DNA from: Erythrobacter sp. UBA1916
Lineage (GTDB): Bacteria > Pseudomonadota > Alphaproteobacteria > Sphingomonadales > Sphingomonadaceae
Length of the DNA: 64,000 nt
Direction: 5' to 3'
Assembly: GCA_002337385.1 (NCBI GenBank)
Contig: DDFY01000005.1
Span: 13,907-77,906 of the forward strand
Below the pieces are notes generated by a model, which was not told the DNA's origin, ran no database searches, and saw only the letters and a list, made by a program, of their open reading frames with translations. The translations under genes and the position numbers were made by a program. Shown here piece after piece: positions 16,393 through 24,504 of the stretch (positions within the stretch are counted from its first letter, which is position 1; each line of letters begins with the position of its first letter).

Positions 16393-17235
16393 ATGACCGC
16401 CGAACTCCAGTCCGCCATCGAAGCCGCCTTCGAAGACCGCGCCAATGTCACCGTCGCCAGCCGCGAGGTTGCCGGGGTCGTGAACGAGGCGCTCCAATTG
16501 CTCGACAGCGGCGAAGCCCGCGTTGCCGAGCCTGATGGCAATGGCGGCTGGCAGGTCAACCAGTGGCTGAAAAAGGCTGTGCTGCTCTCGTTCCGCCTGC
16601 GCGACAACGTCGTGATCGAACACGGTGCGGGCGGCGGTGCCCCCGCCTTCGACAAGGTGCCGAGCAAGTTCGCCGGTTGGGGCGACAACATGTTCGCCGA
16701 TGCCGGCTTCCGCGTAGTGCCCGGTGCAGTGGTGCGCCGCGGCAGCTTCATCGGCAAGAACGTGGTGCTGATGCCGAGCTTCGTGAACATCGGCGCGTTC
16801 GTCGATGAAGGCACCATGGTCGACACCTGGGCGACGGTTGGCTCTTGCGCGCAGATCGGCAAGAACGTCCACATTTCGGGCGGCGCCGGGATCGGCGGCG
16901 TGCTCGAACCGCTGCAGGCCGGCCCGGTGATCATCGGTGACGGCGCCTTCATCGGCGCGCGCTCGGAAGTGGCCGAAGGCGTGCGCGTGGGCGAAGGCGC
17001 GGTGCTGTCGATGGGCGTCTATCTCGGCGCCTCGACCAAGATCGTCGACCGCGCGACCGGCGAAGTGCACATGGGCGAAGTGCCGCCCTACGCGGTGGTC
17101 GTTCCCGGCACCATGCCCGGCAAGCCGCTACCCGATGGCACCCCCGGCCCCAGCCTTTACTGCGCCGTGATCGTGAAGACGGTCGATGCGCAGACCCGCT
17201 CGAAGACGGGGATTAACGACCTGCTGCGCGACTAG
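16393..17235 (+). CDS. dapD: Tetrahydrodipicolinate N-succinyltransferase
   Basis: DapD succinylates tetrahydrodipicolinate with succinyl-CoA in lysine/diaminopimelate synthesis. 280 residues: N-terminal helical domain followed by left-handed beta-helix hexapeptide repeats (VVLMPSFVNIGAFVDEG, KNVHISGGAGIGGV) and the C-terminal GTMPGKPLPDG segment. GAGGAA before ATG 16393 decides the start; the frame is open 20 codons further up. Next to gmk without pathway neighbours. Confidence 0.95.
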   Translation: MTAELQSAIEAAFEDRANVTVASREVAGVVNEALQLLDSGEARVAEPDGNGGWQVNQWLKKAVLLSFRLRDNVVIEHGAGGGAPAFDKVPSKFAGWGDNMFADAGFRVVPGAVVRRGSFIGKNVVLMPSFVNIGAFVDEGTMVDTWATVGSCAQIGKNVHISGGAGIGGVLEPLQAGPVIIGDGAFIGARSEVAEGVRVGEGAVLSMGVYLGASTKIVDRATGEVHMGEVPPYAVVVPGTMPGKPLPDGTPGPSLYCAVIVKTVDAQTRSKTGINDLLRD

Positions 17236-17254
17236 GCGCACCTGAGGAGGGCTG

Positions 17255-17692
17255 ATGACCGCGGGGCTATGGATTGAATTTGCAGTGTCGACGGTGCTGG
17301 TCGTCGCCACCATCGTGATCCATGGCTTCGGCTTGTTCAGCCTCAATCGGCTGCTGCGTACCGAGCGCTCGCGCGAGCGGATCGAGAATATCGATCCCTT
17401 GTCGCTGCACGGGGTGGCCTTCACGCTGGCGATCGTGCTGGCGTTGGTCGCGCTGCACGGGATAGAAATCTGGCTGTTCGCCGTCGCCTATCTGATCGCC
17501 GGAGCCAGCAATACGCTGGAAGCGGCGCTCTACTTCTCGTCGATTTCCTATTCGACGGTGGGCTATTCCGATGCCCATGTGCTGCTCGACTGGCGCATGG
17601 TCGGCGCCTTCGAGAGCATCATTGGCGTGATCATGCTGGGCTGGTCGACCGCCTTCTTCTTCCGCATGCTGGGACGCATCGATCCGGGCTGA
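17255..17692 (+). CDS. Two-TM-type potassium channel family protein
   Basis: 145 residues with about four hydrophobic segments; the C-terminal pair surrounds a pore loop whose selectivity filter reads TVGYSD (in SSISYSTVGYSDAH), the K+ channel signature with Ser for the usual Gly in GYGD. No cytoplasmic RCK domain. Likely an inner-membrane potassium leak or stress channel. GAGGAGG precedes the ATG. Close to dapD (19 bases) and followed by two tiny genes that may share its transcript. Confidence 0.85.
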   Translation: MTAGLWIEFAVSTVLVVATIVIHGFGLFSLNRLLRTERSRERIENIDPLSLHGVAFTLAIVLALVALHGIEIWLFAVAYLIAGASNTLEAALYFSSISYSTVGYSDAHVLLDWRMVGAFESIIGVIMLGWSTAFFFRMLGRIDPG

Positions 17693-17754
17693 ACCGGAAC
17701 CAGACGGGGTCTGCGCGCGTAGGTTTGGTAAGAACACAAACGAAAGGCCCCAAA

Positions 17755-17904
17755 ATGCAACAGGATGATCAGCAGCTTCACATGACGACCGACGACGCGC
17801 GCGGCGGCTCTTCGACCAATGTCGTGCGCTGGGTACTGGGTATCAGCCTTGTCCTCGCGGTGATCGCTATGTCGGTGGTCTGGATTATTCCGGCGCTCAG
17901 CTAA
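17755..17904 (+). CDS. Small single-pass membrane protein, 49 residues
   Basis: Forty-nine residues: a polar start with TTDDARGGS, then one membrane helix (WVLGISLVLAVIAMSVVWII) and a short end. AAGG lies ahead of the ATG. The ARGGS plus helix pattern matches small sphingomonad membrane proteins I recall as hypothetical. Four bases before the DUF3008 gene, so the two are likely cotranscribed. Confidence 0.7.
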   Translation: MQQDDQQLHMTTDDARGGSSTNVVRWVLGISLVLAVIAMSVVWIIPALS

Positions 17905-17908
17905 GCCG

Positions 17909-18094
17909 ATGAAAGCCAAGTCAAAGGCCCAGCAGAAAGCCGCCGGTGCCGCGCTTTCCGCCAAGCGCGGCGATATGGACCCGGGCGACCTTCAGGGTGC
18001 GTCGCGCGAGATGTACGACACCATGAGCGAGAGCGAGCTGGACGATATGGCCTCAACCAGCCGCGACGATCTGCCCGAACACGCCGACGATTAA
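17909..18094 (+). CDS. DUF3008 family protein
   Basis: A 61-residue, highly charged cytosolic protein starting KAKSKAQQKAAGAALSAKRG, with GASREMYDTMSE in the middle: the DUF3008 pattern. The function of the family is unknown; the lysine-rich start and acidic tail suggest a disordered or nucleic-acid-linked protein. Four bases after the 49-residue membrane protein; its end overlaps the convergent dipeptidase by four bases. Confidence 0.85.
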   Translation: MKAKSKAQQKAAGAALSAKRGDMDPGDLQGASREMYDTMSESELDDMASTSRDDLPEHADD

Positions 18095-19347
18095 TCGACC
18101 GGCGTTTCGATCGGCGGCATGTCTGCCACGCTGGCGGCATAGGCTTCGGCTGCGCGCAGCACCCGCATCATGTTGCGGCTGGCGATTTTTTCGAGGTCTT
18201 CCTGCGAATACCCCCGCCGCGCCAGTTCCACGAACAGCGCGGGATAGCCCGCGACATCTTCCATGCCGACCGGGCCGGTTGCCATTCCATCATAGTCGCC
18301 GCCAAGCCCGATGTGGTCGATCCCGGCCACATCGCGAATGTGGTCGATATGGTCGGCCATGTCGGAGACGGTCGCCTTGGGAGCCGGATTTTCGCTTTCC
18401 CACTGTGCCATGCCTGCGGCCACCGCGTCGGGCTGGCCGCGCCACAGGCTCTCCAACCGGGCCTGCTCAGCAGCATGGGCCGCATCGTACACGCGCAGCT
18501 CTTCGCTGATGTAGTTGGGCAGCGCCACCACCATCACGATCCCGCCGTTATCCTTCAGCCGCGCCAGCACCGCATCGGGCACGTTGCGCGCATGGCCGTT
18601 GACCGCGCGCGCACCCGAATGGCTGAAGATCACCGGCGCCTTCGCCACGTCGAGCGCGTCGTTCATGGTCGCCTCGCTGGTATGCGACAGGTCGACCAGC
18701 ATGCCGAGCCGGTTCATCTCCTCGACCACCTTCACCCCGAAGTCGGTCAGCCCGTCGTGCTGCGGGGCGGCAGTGGCGCTGTCGGCCCAGCTCATCTGCG
18801 CCGAGTGAGTCAGCGTCATGTAGCGCGCGCCGAGCGCATAGAACTGGCGCAGCACGCCCAGACTGTCGGAAATGGCATAGCCGCCTTCCATGCCCATCAA
18901 GGAGGCGATCTTGCCCTGCGCCATCGCCGCCTCGACCTCGTCCGCACTGGTGGCGAGCGCCATGTCATCGGAGTTGCGCGCGATCAGCCGCTTGGTCACG
19001 TCAATCTGCTCGAGCACCTCGACCGTGGCGGCATTGTCCTCAAGCCCGGCCGAGACATAGACCGACCAGAACTGCGCGCCGACATGGCCTTGGCGCAGGC
19101 GCGGCAGGTCGGTGTGCATGCCCCCTTCGCTCCAGCCGTTGCTGGGGGCATTGCTGGTGTCGGTGAAGTCGAAGTCGGCGAGCACATCGTGATAGCGACC
19201 GCGCAGCTGCTCAGGCACGTCGTTGTGCCCATCCCACACTGGCGCGGCTTCGAGCGCCGCCGCCGCCGTCTCTTCCGGAGTCTGCGCGGCGGCGGGGAGC
19301 GAAAGCGCGAGCAGCGAGGCGGCGAGCATCAGGCGGGAAAGGGACAT
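18091..19347 (-). CDS. Secreted M19 family (renal-type) dipeptidase
   Basis: 418 residues with a cleavable signal peptide (AAQ end near residue 22), so periplasmic or secreted. The zinc-binding amidohydrolase fold of M19 is shown by WDGHNDVPEQLR, the bridging Glu in MGMEGGYAI, LVDLSHTSEATM, FSHSGARAVNGHARNV, and HIGLGGDYDGM. Cleaves dipeptides, sometimes with D-residues, and may act in cell wall peptide turnover or nutrition. GGAGATCCC precedes the ATG. Convergent with DUF3008. Confidence 0.93.
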   Translation of the reverse strand: MSLSRLMLAASLLALSLPAAAQTPEETAAAALEAAPVWDGHNDVPEQLRGRYHDVLADFDFTDTSNAPSNGWSEGGMHTDLPRLRQGHVGAQFWSVYVSAGLEDNAATVEVLEQIDVTKRLIARNSDDMALATSADEVEAAMAQGKIASLMGMEGGYAISDSLGVLRQFYALGARYMTLTHSAQMSWADSATAAPQHDGLTDFGVKVVEEMNRLGMLVDLSHTSEATMNDALDVAKAPVIFSHSGARAVNGHARNVPDAVLARLKDNGGIVMVVALPNYISEELRVYDAAHAAEQARLESLWRGQPDAVAAGMAQWESENPAPKATVSDMADHIDHIRDVAGIDHIGLGGDYDGMATGPVGMEDVAGYPALFVELARRGYSQEDLEKIASRNMMRVLRAAEAYAASVADMPPIETPVD

Positions 19348-19437
19348 GGGATCTCCTAAATGGTTTCACCGTATATCATCGCAAGTCGCGCCATGTTGCA
19401 AGGCACAATGACCTTGTGAGACGCATAAGGGGCAGGC

Positions 19438-19854
19438 ATGGTCTTCAACATGGCGAGAACGATCCTGCGTTGGCTGCTGGTGCTGCTCTATCTGGCGGCG
19501 GGCTACTTCCATCTCACCACTCCGCTTACCTTCCTCGCGATCATGCCCGGCTGGGTGCCTTACCCGCTGCAGGTGATCTACTGGACCGGCCTTGCCGAAG
19601 TGGCCGGCGCAGTGGCGCTGGCGCAGCCGTTCGGGCCGTGGCTGCGCAAGGCGGCGGGCATTGGCCTGGCGCTCTATGCGCTGTGCGTCTGGCCCGCCAA
19701 CGTGAACCACATGCTGATCGACCTTGCCCGCCCCGACCACGGCCTGGGCCTCGCTTACCATGTGCCGCGCATGATCGCGCAGCCGCTGCTGATCTGGCTC
19801 GCCCTGTGGACCGCCAAGGTGATCGACTGGCCCTTCAAGCGCCGCAGCAAGTAG
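19438..19854 (+). CDS. DoxX-like membrane protein
   Basis: 138 residues with four hydrophobic segments; GYFHLTTP, YWTGLAEVAGAVAL and WPANVNHML are typical of DoxX/DoxX-like proteins. Members are linked to redox stress but have no settled reaction. AGGGGCAGG precedes the ATG at 19438. Convergent to the first LigAB-type dioxygenase, with 10 bases between the stops. Confidence 0.8.
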   Translation: MVFNMARTILRWLLVLLYLAAGYFHLTTPLTFLAIMPGWVPYPLQVIYWTGLAEVAGAVALAQPFGPWLRKAAGIGLALYALCVWPANVNHMLIDLARPDHGLGLAYHVPRMIAQPLLIWLALWTAKVIDWPFKRRSK

Positions 19855-19864
19855 GCGTGCGCGA

Positions 19865-21133
19865 TCATCCCGCCGGTTCGGCCTCCACCGAGTAGTTGAT
19901 CGCGGCATTGCGGGTCTTCTGGAACTCCTCCACGCTCATGCCCTTCATCGCGGCATAGACGTCGATATTGCCCAGCCCCACCACCGGGGCGAGCTTCTCC
20001 AGATTGAAGAAGATCACGCCGTACTGGATCATGCCGATCCAGTTGCGATCGCGGATGAGCGTCTTCTCCTCCTCGGTCAGAGCATACTCATCGGCCAGCG
20101 TCTCGAAGTCACTGATGAAGCGGGCGCGGAACTCCGGCTTCACGATCGAGTGGAGGAAGTTGTTGATCCGCCATGCCCTGGCACTGCGCGTGATCGTGAA
20201 CGGATAGGTGCCCTCCAGCTCCAGCGCCGGGGCGACATCGCGGTAGATGCGGGTCGCATAGTCCTCCACGCTTTCGGGCGAGGGATCGGGCTCGGCATCT
20301 TCGAACACCATGCTGGCAATGCTGGTCATGCTAGGCAGGAAGAAGCTGCGGTGGAGCTCCTTGACCTTGGGCGCCAGGCACCCGCGCATCAGCATCCACA
20401 TCACGATCTCGGCGCCTTCCATGCCGCCCAGCTTCACCAGCTCGCCCACGGGAATGTCGAGCAGCCCCTCGGGATCGGAGGCCAGCCGGTCCATGAACTC
20501 GTGGTCCCATTCGACATTGTTGAACCCGCAGCGCTCGCCGTGGACCTGATGCGACAGCCCGCCGGTGCCCGCAATCGCCACCTTGATGTCAGCCGGGTAG
20601 TTCTGGATCGCCCGGCGCAGCGAGCGGCCGAAGTTCCAGAACCGCCGCGCCTTCGGTATCGGCAGTTCGAGCACCCCGCACTGGAGCGGCACGATCTTGC
20701 ACGGCCAGCCCTCTTCGTCCGAATGCGGCAGCAGCACCGACAGCGGCGAGAAGGCCCCGTGGTCCAGCCCCATGCCCTGCCAGTACGAGAGGTCGAAGTC
20801 GTCGGCCACCATGCCGAAGGCGAGGTGCTGCGCGAAGTCCGGGTCGCCCTTGATCGGCGGGATCTTGCGCGGGCCGCCGCCCTCGTCGGCTGCTGCATAC
20901 TCCTCGCCGATGCCGATGGCGAAGTGCGAGTAGTGCTGCATCCAGAACGAGGTCATGTGGTCGTTGTAGACGTAGACGATGACATCGGGCTTCGTCTCAG
21001 CCAGCCACTGCTTGACCGGCTCGAAGCCTTCGAAGATCGGCTTCCACACCGGATCGTCCTGCTTGCCCGCGTCCTGCGCGAAGGCGATGGTGGGGGTATG
21101 CGATACGGCAAAGCCGCCGACGATCTGCGCCAT
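19865..21133 (-). CDS. Gallate-type extradiol dioxygenase (LigB-LigA fusion), copy 1
   Basis: 422 residues. The N-terminal 280 are a LigB-type catalytic domain: the iron ligands His12 (SHTPT) and His59 (YNDHMTS) and the base His in GGLSHQVHGE are all present, as is the GLDHGAFSPL segment. The C-terminal 120 residues resemble the small LigA subunit (NWIGMIQYGVIFFNLEKL, GLGNIDVYAAMKGMSV), as in gallate dioxygenase GalA/DesB. It would cleave a protocatechuate- or gallate-like ring. No downstream pathway gene is nearby, so the substrate is open. GGAGAGAG sets ATG 21133. Close paralog at 24505-25767. Confidence 0.85.
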   Translation of the reverse strand: MAQIVGGFAVSHTPTIAFAQDAGKQDDPVWKPIFEGFEPVKQWLAETKPDVIVYVYNDHMTSFWMQHYSHFAIGIGEEYAAADEGGGPRKIPPIKGDPDFAQHLAFGMVADDFDLSYWQGMGLDHGAFSPLSVLLPHSDEEGWPCKIVPLQCGVLELPIPKARRFWNFGRSLRRAIQNYPADIKVAIAGTGGLSHQVHGERCGFNNVEWDHEFMDRLASDPEGLLDIPVGELVKLGGMEGAEIVMWMLMRGCLAPKVKELHRSFFLPSMTSIASMVFEDAEPDPSPESVEDYATRIYRDVAPALELEGTYPFTITRSARAWRINNFLHSIVKPEFRARFISDFETLADEYALTEEEKTLIRDRNWIGMIQYGVIFFNLEKLAPVVGLGNIDVYAAMKGMSVEEFQKTRNAAINYSVEAEPAG

Positions 21134-21391
21134 GGTTGCTCTCTCCACTGCCGCCCGCACGCCGATGCAAGCGGGCCGGTTCGATCGGAGAGCTAACCCG
21201 CCCGCCCACGGCGATCCTTGCGCGAGGTCAATCTGCGGGGGCTGCCGCGCAAGGTGTGACAGGTGTGACAGTGTCCTGAGCGGAAACCGCCAACCCGCTT
21301 TGCACCGGGTGGATTCTCTTGCAGAACGAAGGACTTGCCGGGCCATGCCGGGCACAAAGCACAGCGTGCGGCTTGTAGGAAAGGGGCGCGC

Positions 21392-22171
21392 TCAGCCCGC
21401 GAAGACAATCGCCCGCCGATAGAGATGCCAGGTCGCATGGCCGAGCACCGGCAGCGCCACCAGCAGCCCCAGGAACCACGGCAGCAGCGCCAGCGTCAGC
21501 AGCACCGCCACGATCACCGCCCAGCCCAGCATCACCGCCCGGTGCTGCCCGACAAGGCGCAGGCTGGCAAAGGTCGCGGTGAGGAAATCGACCTCGCGGT
21601 CCACCAGCATCGGCAGGCTGGCCACGGTGAAGGCGAAGAACACATAGGCAACCACGGCCCCCACCGCGCCGCCGACCACCAGCATGGCGAGCCCCGCCGG
21701 GGTGGTGAACAGCGCGAGCGAGTGCGTGCCGATGCCCGATTCGGCCATGAAGATCGCGAAGATGCCGTGGGCAAGGATCATCCAGAAGCTGAAGCCGACG
21801 AACAGGAACCCGCCCATCATCAGCAGCTGATCGTCGCCCTGCCCGCGCAAGGCGCCGAGCACCTGCGGCCAGCTTGCCTGCTCGCCCCGTTCGCGCTGGC
21901 GGCTCGCCTCGTACAGCCCCACCGCGGTGAACGGGGCAAGCAAGGGAAAGCCCGCCGCGGCGGCAAAGATCCAGCTGCCCCCGCCGCCGGTCACCAACGC
22001 CTGCGACATCAGGTTGCCAGCGATCACGTAGATTATGGCAAAGAACAGCCCGAATTGCGGGCAAGCCAGAAAGTCGCGCCACCCTGCGGCGAGCGCCGTG
22101 CGCAGATCGGCCCATTCGAGCCTTTCGCAAACCACTGGCACCGGGCGCGGTGCCGCCATGTCTTCAGCCAT
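21392..22171 (-). CDS. DUF2189 membrane protein
   Basis: 259 residues with six or so membrane segments and the DUF2189 look: ALAAGWRDFLACPQFGL near the start, GGGGSWIFAAAAGFPLLAPF, and a Gly-rich middle with LYEASRQRERGE. The family is abundant in alphaproteobacteria and has no known function. Same strand as, and 36 bases after, the GNAT gene; a 258-base gap follows it before the dioxygenase start. Confidence 0.8.
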   Translation of the reverse strand: MAEDMAAPRPVPVVCERLEWADLRTALAAGWRDFLACPQFGLFFAIIYVIAGNLMSQALVTGGGGSWIFAAAAGFPLLAPFTAVGLYEASRQRERGEQASWPQVLGALRGQGDDQLLMMGGFLFVGFSFWMILAHGIFAIFMAESGIGTHSLALFTTPAGLAMLVVGGAVGAVVAYVFFAFTVASLPMLVDREVDFLTATFASLRLVGQHRAVMLGWAVIVAVLLTLALLPWFLGLLVALPVLGHATWHLYRRAIVFAG

Positions 22172-22207
22172 TGCCCTTCCCCCTCTTCCCGGAGATGACG
22201 GCGATCT

Positions 22208-22747
22208 TCAGTCACCGTCCTCCCGGTCTATCTTGCCAAGCGCACGCGCCATCCAGCAAGCGCTATTTCCATAGATGCTGACCTTCTCTTGCAGTTCGCG
22301 CGAAACCGGTTCCGCGACAAAGCCGAGCTTGCTCCAATAGGCCGCCGCGCCTTTGACCGCGATCAGCTCCGCCCGGTGCAGCCCGTCCTTCGCCGCCAGC
22401 GCGAAGGCGTGTTCGATGAGTTTGCGGCCGATAGCGAGCCCGCGCCCGGCGCGCGCTACGGACAGATCGTGCAGGAACAGCACTTCGCTGGGCACCGAGT
22501 CATCAAGGATCGCTCCGATTGGGGGCGGTGACGCGCGCCGCCAGCCGTGGGCAAGCAGGTAGCCGAGCAATTGCCCGTCGCATCTGGCGGCGAGACAATA
22601 GGAGCGTGTCAGCGTGATCCGGCTGCGAAAGGCGCTCTCGCCTTCGCGCAGGAACTCCGGGTAGGCCTCGGCCTGAATCTCGAGTGCGGCTGGCAGGTCG
22701 CTCAGGTGCAGGGCGTCGACGGCAACGGCTGGCTGATCGCAAGACAT
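22208..22747 (-). CDS. GNAT family N-acetyltransferase
   Basis: 179 residues with the GNAT fold: acceptor-side N-terminus, VLFLHDLSVARAGRGLAIG as the acetyl-CoA pyrophosphate loop (motif A, R/Q-x-x-G-x-G/A is here ARAGRGLAIG), and AAAYWSKLGFVAEP for motif B. The acceptor is unknown. Likely cotranscribed with the DUF2189 gene. Stop and start are clear; only the substrate is open. Confidence 0.85.
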   Translation of the reverse strand: MSCDQPAVAVDALHLSDLPAALEIQAEAYPEFLREGESAFRSRITLTRSYCLAARCDGQLLGYLLAHGWRRASPPPIGAILDDSVPSEVLFLHDLSVARAGRGLAIGRKLIEHAFALAAKDGLHRAELIAVKGAAAYWSKLGFVAEPVSRELQEKVSIYGNSACWMARALGKIDREDGD

Positions 22748-23066
22748 AGCGGCTTATCACCGGGGGTGTGACGGGCCGCAAGTGGATCGCACCCTATCCG
22801 CCGCCTTCGCTGGGTTACTAAACGACCAAGCGATTGCGGCAGGGGGTGCGGATGCGCAAATGTTGTTGCATGGGCCAAGCCTTGTAACCCGCGAATAGCA
22901 GCGCCATCTACTGATAACGCCACTGCGGTTCAGTAGTCGCAGTCCTGTCTGGCGGTGTCTCTCCACAATCAGAAATTCATTTGATTGGCTTTCCTGAGAC
23001 AGGAAACGCAATCGCTGTGTCCGGGGTTTCGACAGCCAGACACGGGCGATCCGAAGGGGCTGCCCC
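22748..23066. other. 319-base intergenic region with two inverted repeats
   Basis: No credible gene. Holds two inverted repeats upstream of the GT14 gene: CTACTGA (22908-22914) with TCAGTAG (22930-22936), 15 bases apart, and TTTCCTG (22990-22996) with CAGGAAA (23000-23006), three bases apart. The first could be an operator, the second a small hairpin in the leader. Also the divergent GNAT promoter region. Visibly richer in A/T than neighbouring genes. Confidence 0.5.
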
Positions 23067-23984
23067 ATGATCGCCTATTTCCTTCTCGTTCATCGCTATC
23101 CGGCACAGTTCAAACGCTTGTTCAAGGCGATTTATCTTCCGGGCAATCAGTATGTCGTCCATGTCGACAAGAGCTCTGGCGAGGAACTCGAACGAGAGAT
23201 TTCGGCCTTCCTCGAACCCTATCAGGGGGTCGAACTGCTCGAATCGCGGGATGCCCTGTGGGGCGGCTACAGTCTCGTCGAAGCAGAGCTTAGAGGGATG
23301 ACCCGTCTGCTCGAGATGGACGGCCGGTGGAGCCACTACATCAACCTTTCCGGGCAGGATTTCCCGCTCAAGAGCCAAAACTACATCCGTGAGTTTTTCG
23401 CCGCCAATCCCGGCAAGCAGTTCATCCGTGCGCTCAATCAGGCAAAAGAGCGTCCCGACACGATGAACCGCATCAGCCACATGTTCACTGAGGAACAGGG
23501 GAAGATGACGGCGACGGGTGTGGCGCGCCCGTATATGCGTGGCGACACGCCATTTATCGGCACCCAGTGGAAAGCGGTAACCCGCGGTTTCTGCGAATAT
23601 GTCTGCCATGATCGGCGAGCAGATCGTTTCAAGGCGTTCTACCGCAACAGCTTTATTGCAGACGAGGCGTTCTTCCAGACCGTGATGATGAACAGCATCG
23701 ATCACGGGATTGTGATGAACGATGATCTGCGAATGATCGATTGGGTGCCCGATGGCGACATCAAGCTGCGGCCGCGCAATTATGACGAGAGTGATTTCGA
23801 AGAATTGCAGCGCAGCACCGATCTCTTCGCGCGCAAATTCGATGCCGAATACGAGACGGAAATCCTCTCGTTGCTCGAAAAGCACATGACATCTTCGGCG
23901 GCTGACCAATACCGCGCTCCGGGAAAGACACCTGGGGCGCCCCTGCCTTCGCCATCGAATGATCGCGAATTGATCGCCGCCTGA
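23067..23984 (+). CDS. GT14 family glycosyltransferase (core-2/I-branching type)
   Basis: 305 residues related to the beta-1,6-N-acetylglucosaminyltransferase/xylosyltransferase family GT14. Signs are the N-terminal IAYFLLVHRYPAQFKRLF and NQYVVHVDKSS, the SRDALWGGYSLVEAEL sequence, HYINLSGQDFPLKS, and TQWKAVTRGFCEYV with DEAFFQTVMMNS. No signal peptide or membrane helix, so it should act in the cytosol on a nucleotide-sugar. The acceptor is unknown; no polysaccharide genes are adjacent. The gene and its surroundings have lower GC than the window average, hinting at transfer. Confidence 0.85.
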   Translation: MIAYFLLVHRYPAQFKRLFKAIYLPGNQYVVHVDKSSGEELEREISAFLEPYQGVELLESRDALWGGYSLVEAELRGMTRLLEMDGRWSHYINLSGQDFPLKSQNYIREFFAANPGKQFIRALNQAKERPDTMNRISHMFTEEQGKMTATGVARPYMRGDTPFIGTQWKAVTRGFCEYVCHDRRADRFKAFYRNSFIADEAFFQTVMMNSIDHGIVMNDDLRMIDWVPDGDIKLRPRNYDESDFEELQRSTDLFARKFDAEYETEILSLLEKHMTSSAADQYRAPGKTPGAPLPSPSNDRELIAA

Positions 23985-24030
23985 ACCTTAATTGCAGCCG
24001 CCCAAAACAACCCGTTGAGAGGAACATCCG

Positions 24031-24171
24031 ATGGCAAAATCACAGAAGAAATCGAACCGCGAAATTCGCAAGCCTAAGGCTGAAAAGGTAAAAACCAACG
24101 CCTCAAACCCAACGCTTAAAGCAGGGGTGGTTCGCGGCCTCGAGCACATGAAATCAGGGCGCGAGAAGTAA
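24031..24171 (+). CDS. Small lysine-rich conserved protein, 46 residues
   Basis: Forty-six residues starting AKSQKKSNREIRKPK, strongly basic, with LKAGVVRGLEHMKSG at the end. GAGAGGAAC lies before the ATG. It matches the look of a small proteobacterial family of basic proteins that I know only as hypothetical. It may bind nucleic acid. Positioned 46 bases after the GT14 gene and 6 bases before the 80-residue ORF. Confidence 0.7.
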   Translation: MAKSQKKSNREIRKPKAEKVKTNASNPTLKAGVVRGLEHMKSGREK

Positions 24172-24177
24172 CAGTCT

Positions 24178-24420
24178 GTGCACCTTAGTGCAGCGAATTG
24201 CCGCGCTGAACAGGCTCGTCAACTGGAACGGTCCCTCAATGACCCGTTGCCCAATCGACGCGCTATCGCCGCAAGGGCCGCTGAAGCATGGGGGCTGGAA
24301 GCTGTGCAAGCCGAAGAACGCGAAGCAAGGCACCCCGCTGCGCTGAGCAAAGAGGATGCCGAGATTGCCCGCCAATTTGCCGAAGAGGCGACTGACGAGA
24401 GCGAGCCAAGTCAGGACTAG
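24178..24420 (+). CDS. Small acidic helical protein, 80 residues
   Basis: Eighty residues from a GTG start at 24178, rich in Ala and Glu and predicted by eye as mostly helical (AIAARAAEAWGLEAVQAEE), ending in an acidic tail. Not recognised. It follows the basic 46-residue gene by six bases, and the opposite charges of the two could make them partners, which is inference. The ribosome binding site is only fair. Confidence 0.55.
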   Translation: MHLSAANCRAEQARQLERSLNDPLPNRRAIAARAAEAWGLEAVQAEEREARHPAALSKEDAEIARQFAEEATDESEPSQD

Positions 24421-24458
24421 ACGATCTGTTTGAAATTGAGATCGTCACTGTCTCAAAC
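24420..24458 (+). other. Interleaved inverted repeats (possible pseudoknot)
   Basis: Arm A GACGATCT (24420-24427) pairs with AGATCGTC (24439-24446); arm B GTTTGA (24428-24433) pairs with TCAAAC (24453-24458). The order A-B-A'-B' allows an H-type pseudoknot or two exclusive hairpins. It begins at the last base of the 80-residue ORF stop. No T-run follows, so it is not a standard terminator. Whether it folds in RNA is untested. Confidence 0.45.
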
Positions 24459-24504
24459 TTCAACAATCGCGGTCGTCAGTCGCCCCCACTAACCCCGCAC
24501 AAAC

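Noticed and set aside
18313..19359. Long plus-strand frame opposite the M19 dipeptidase
   Set aside because: Shadow of a conserved gene on the other strand; no protein-like composition.
23067..23984. Eukaryotic origin of the GT14 gene
   Set aside because: GT14-like proteins occur in many bacteria; sequence alone gives no reason to claim direct transfer from a eukaryote.
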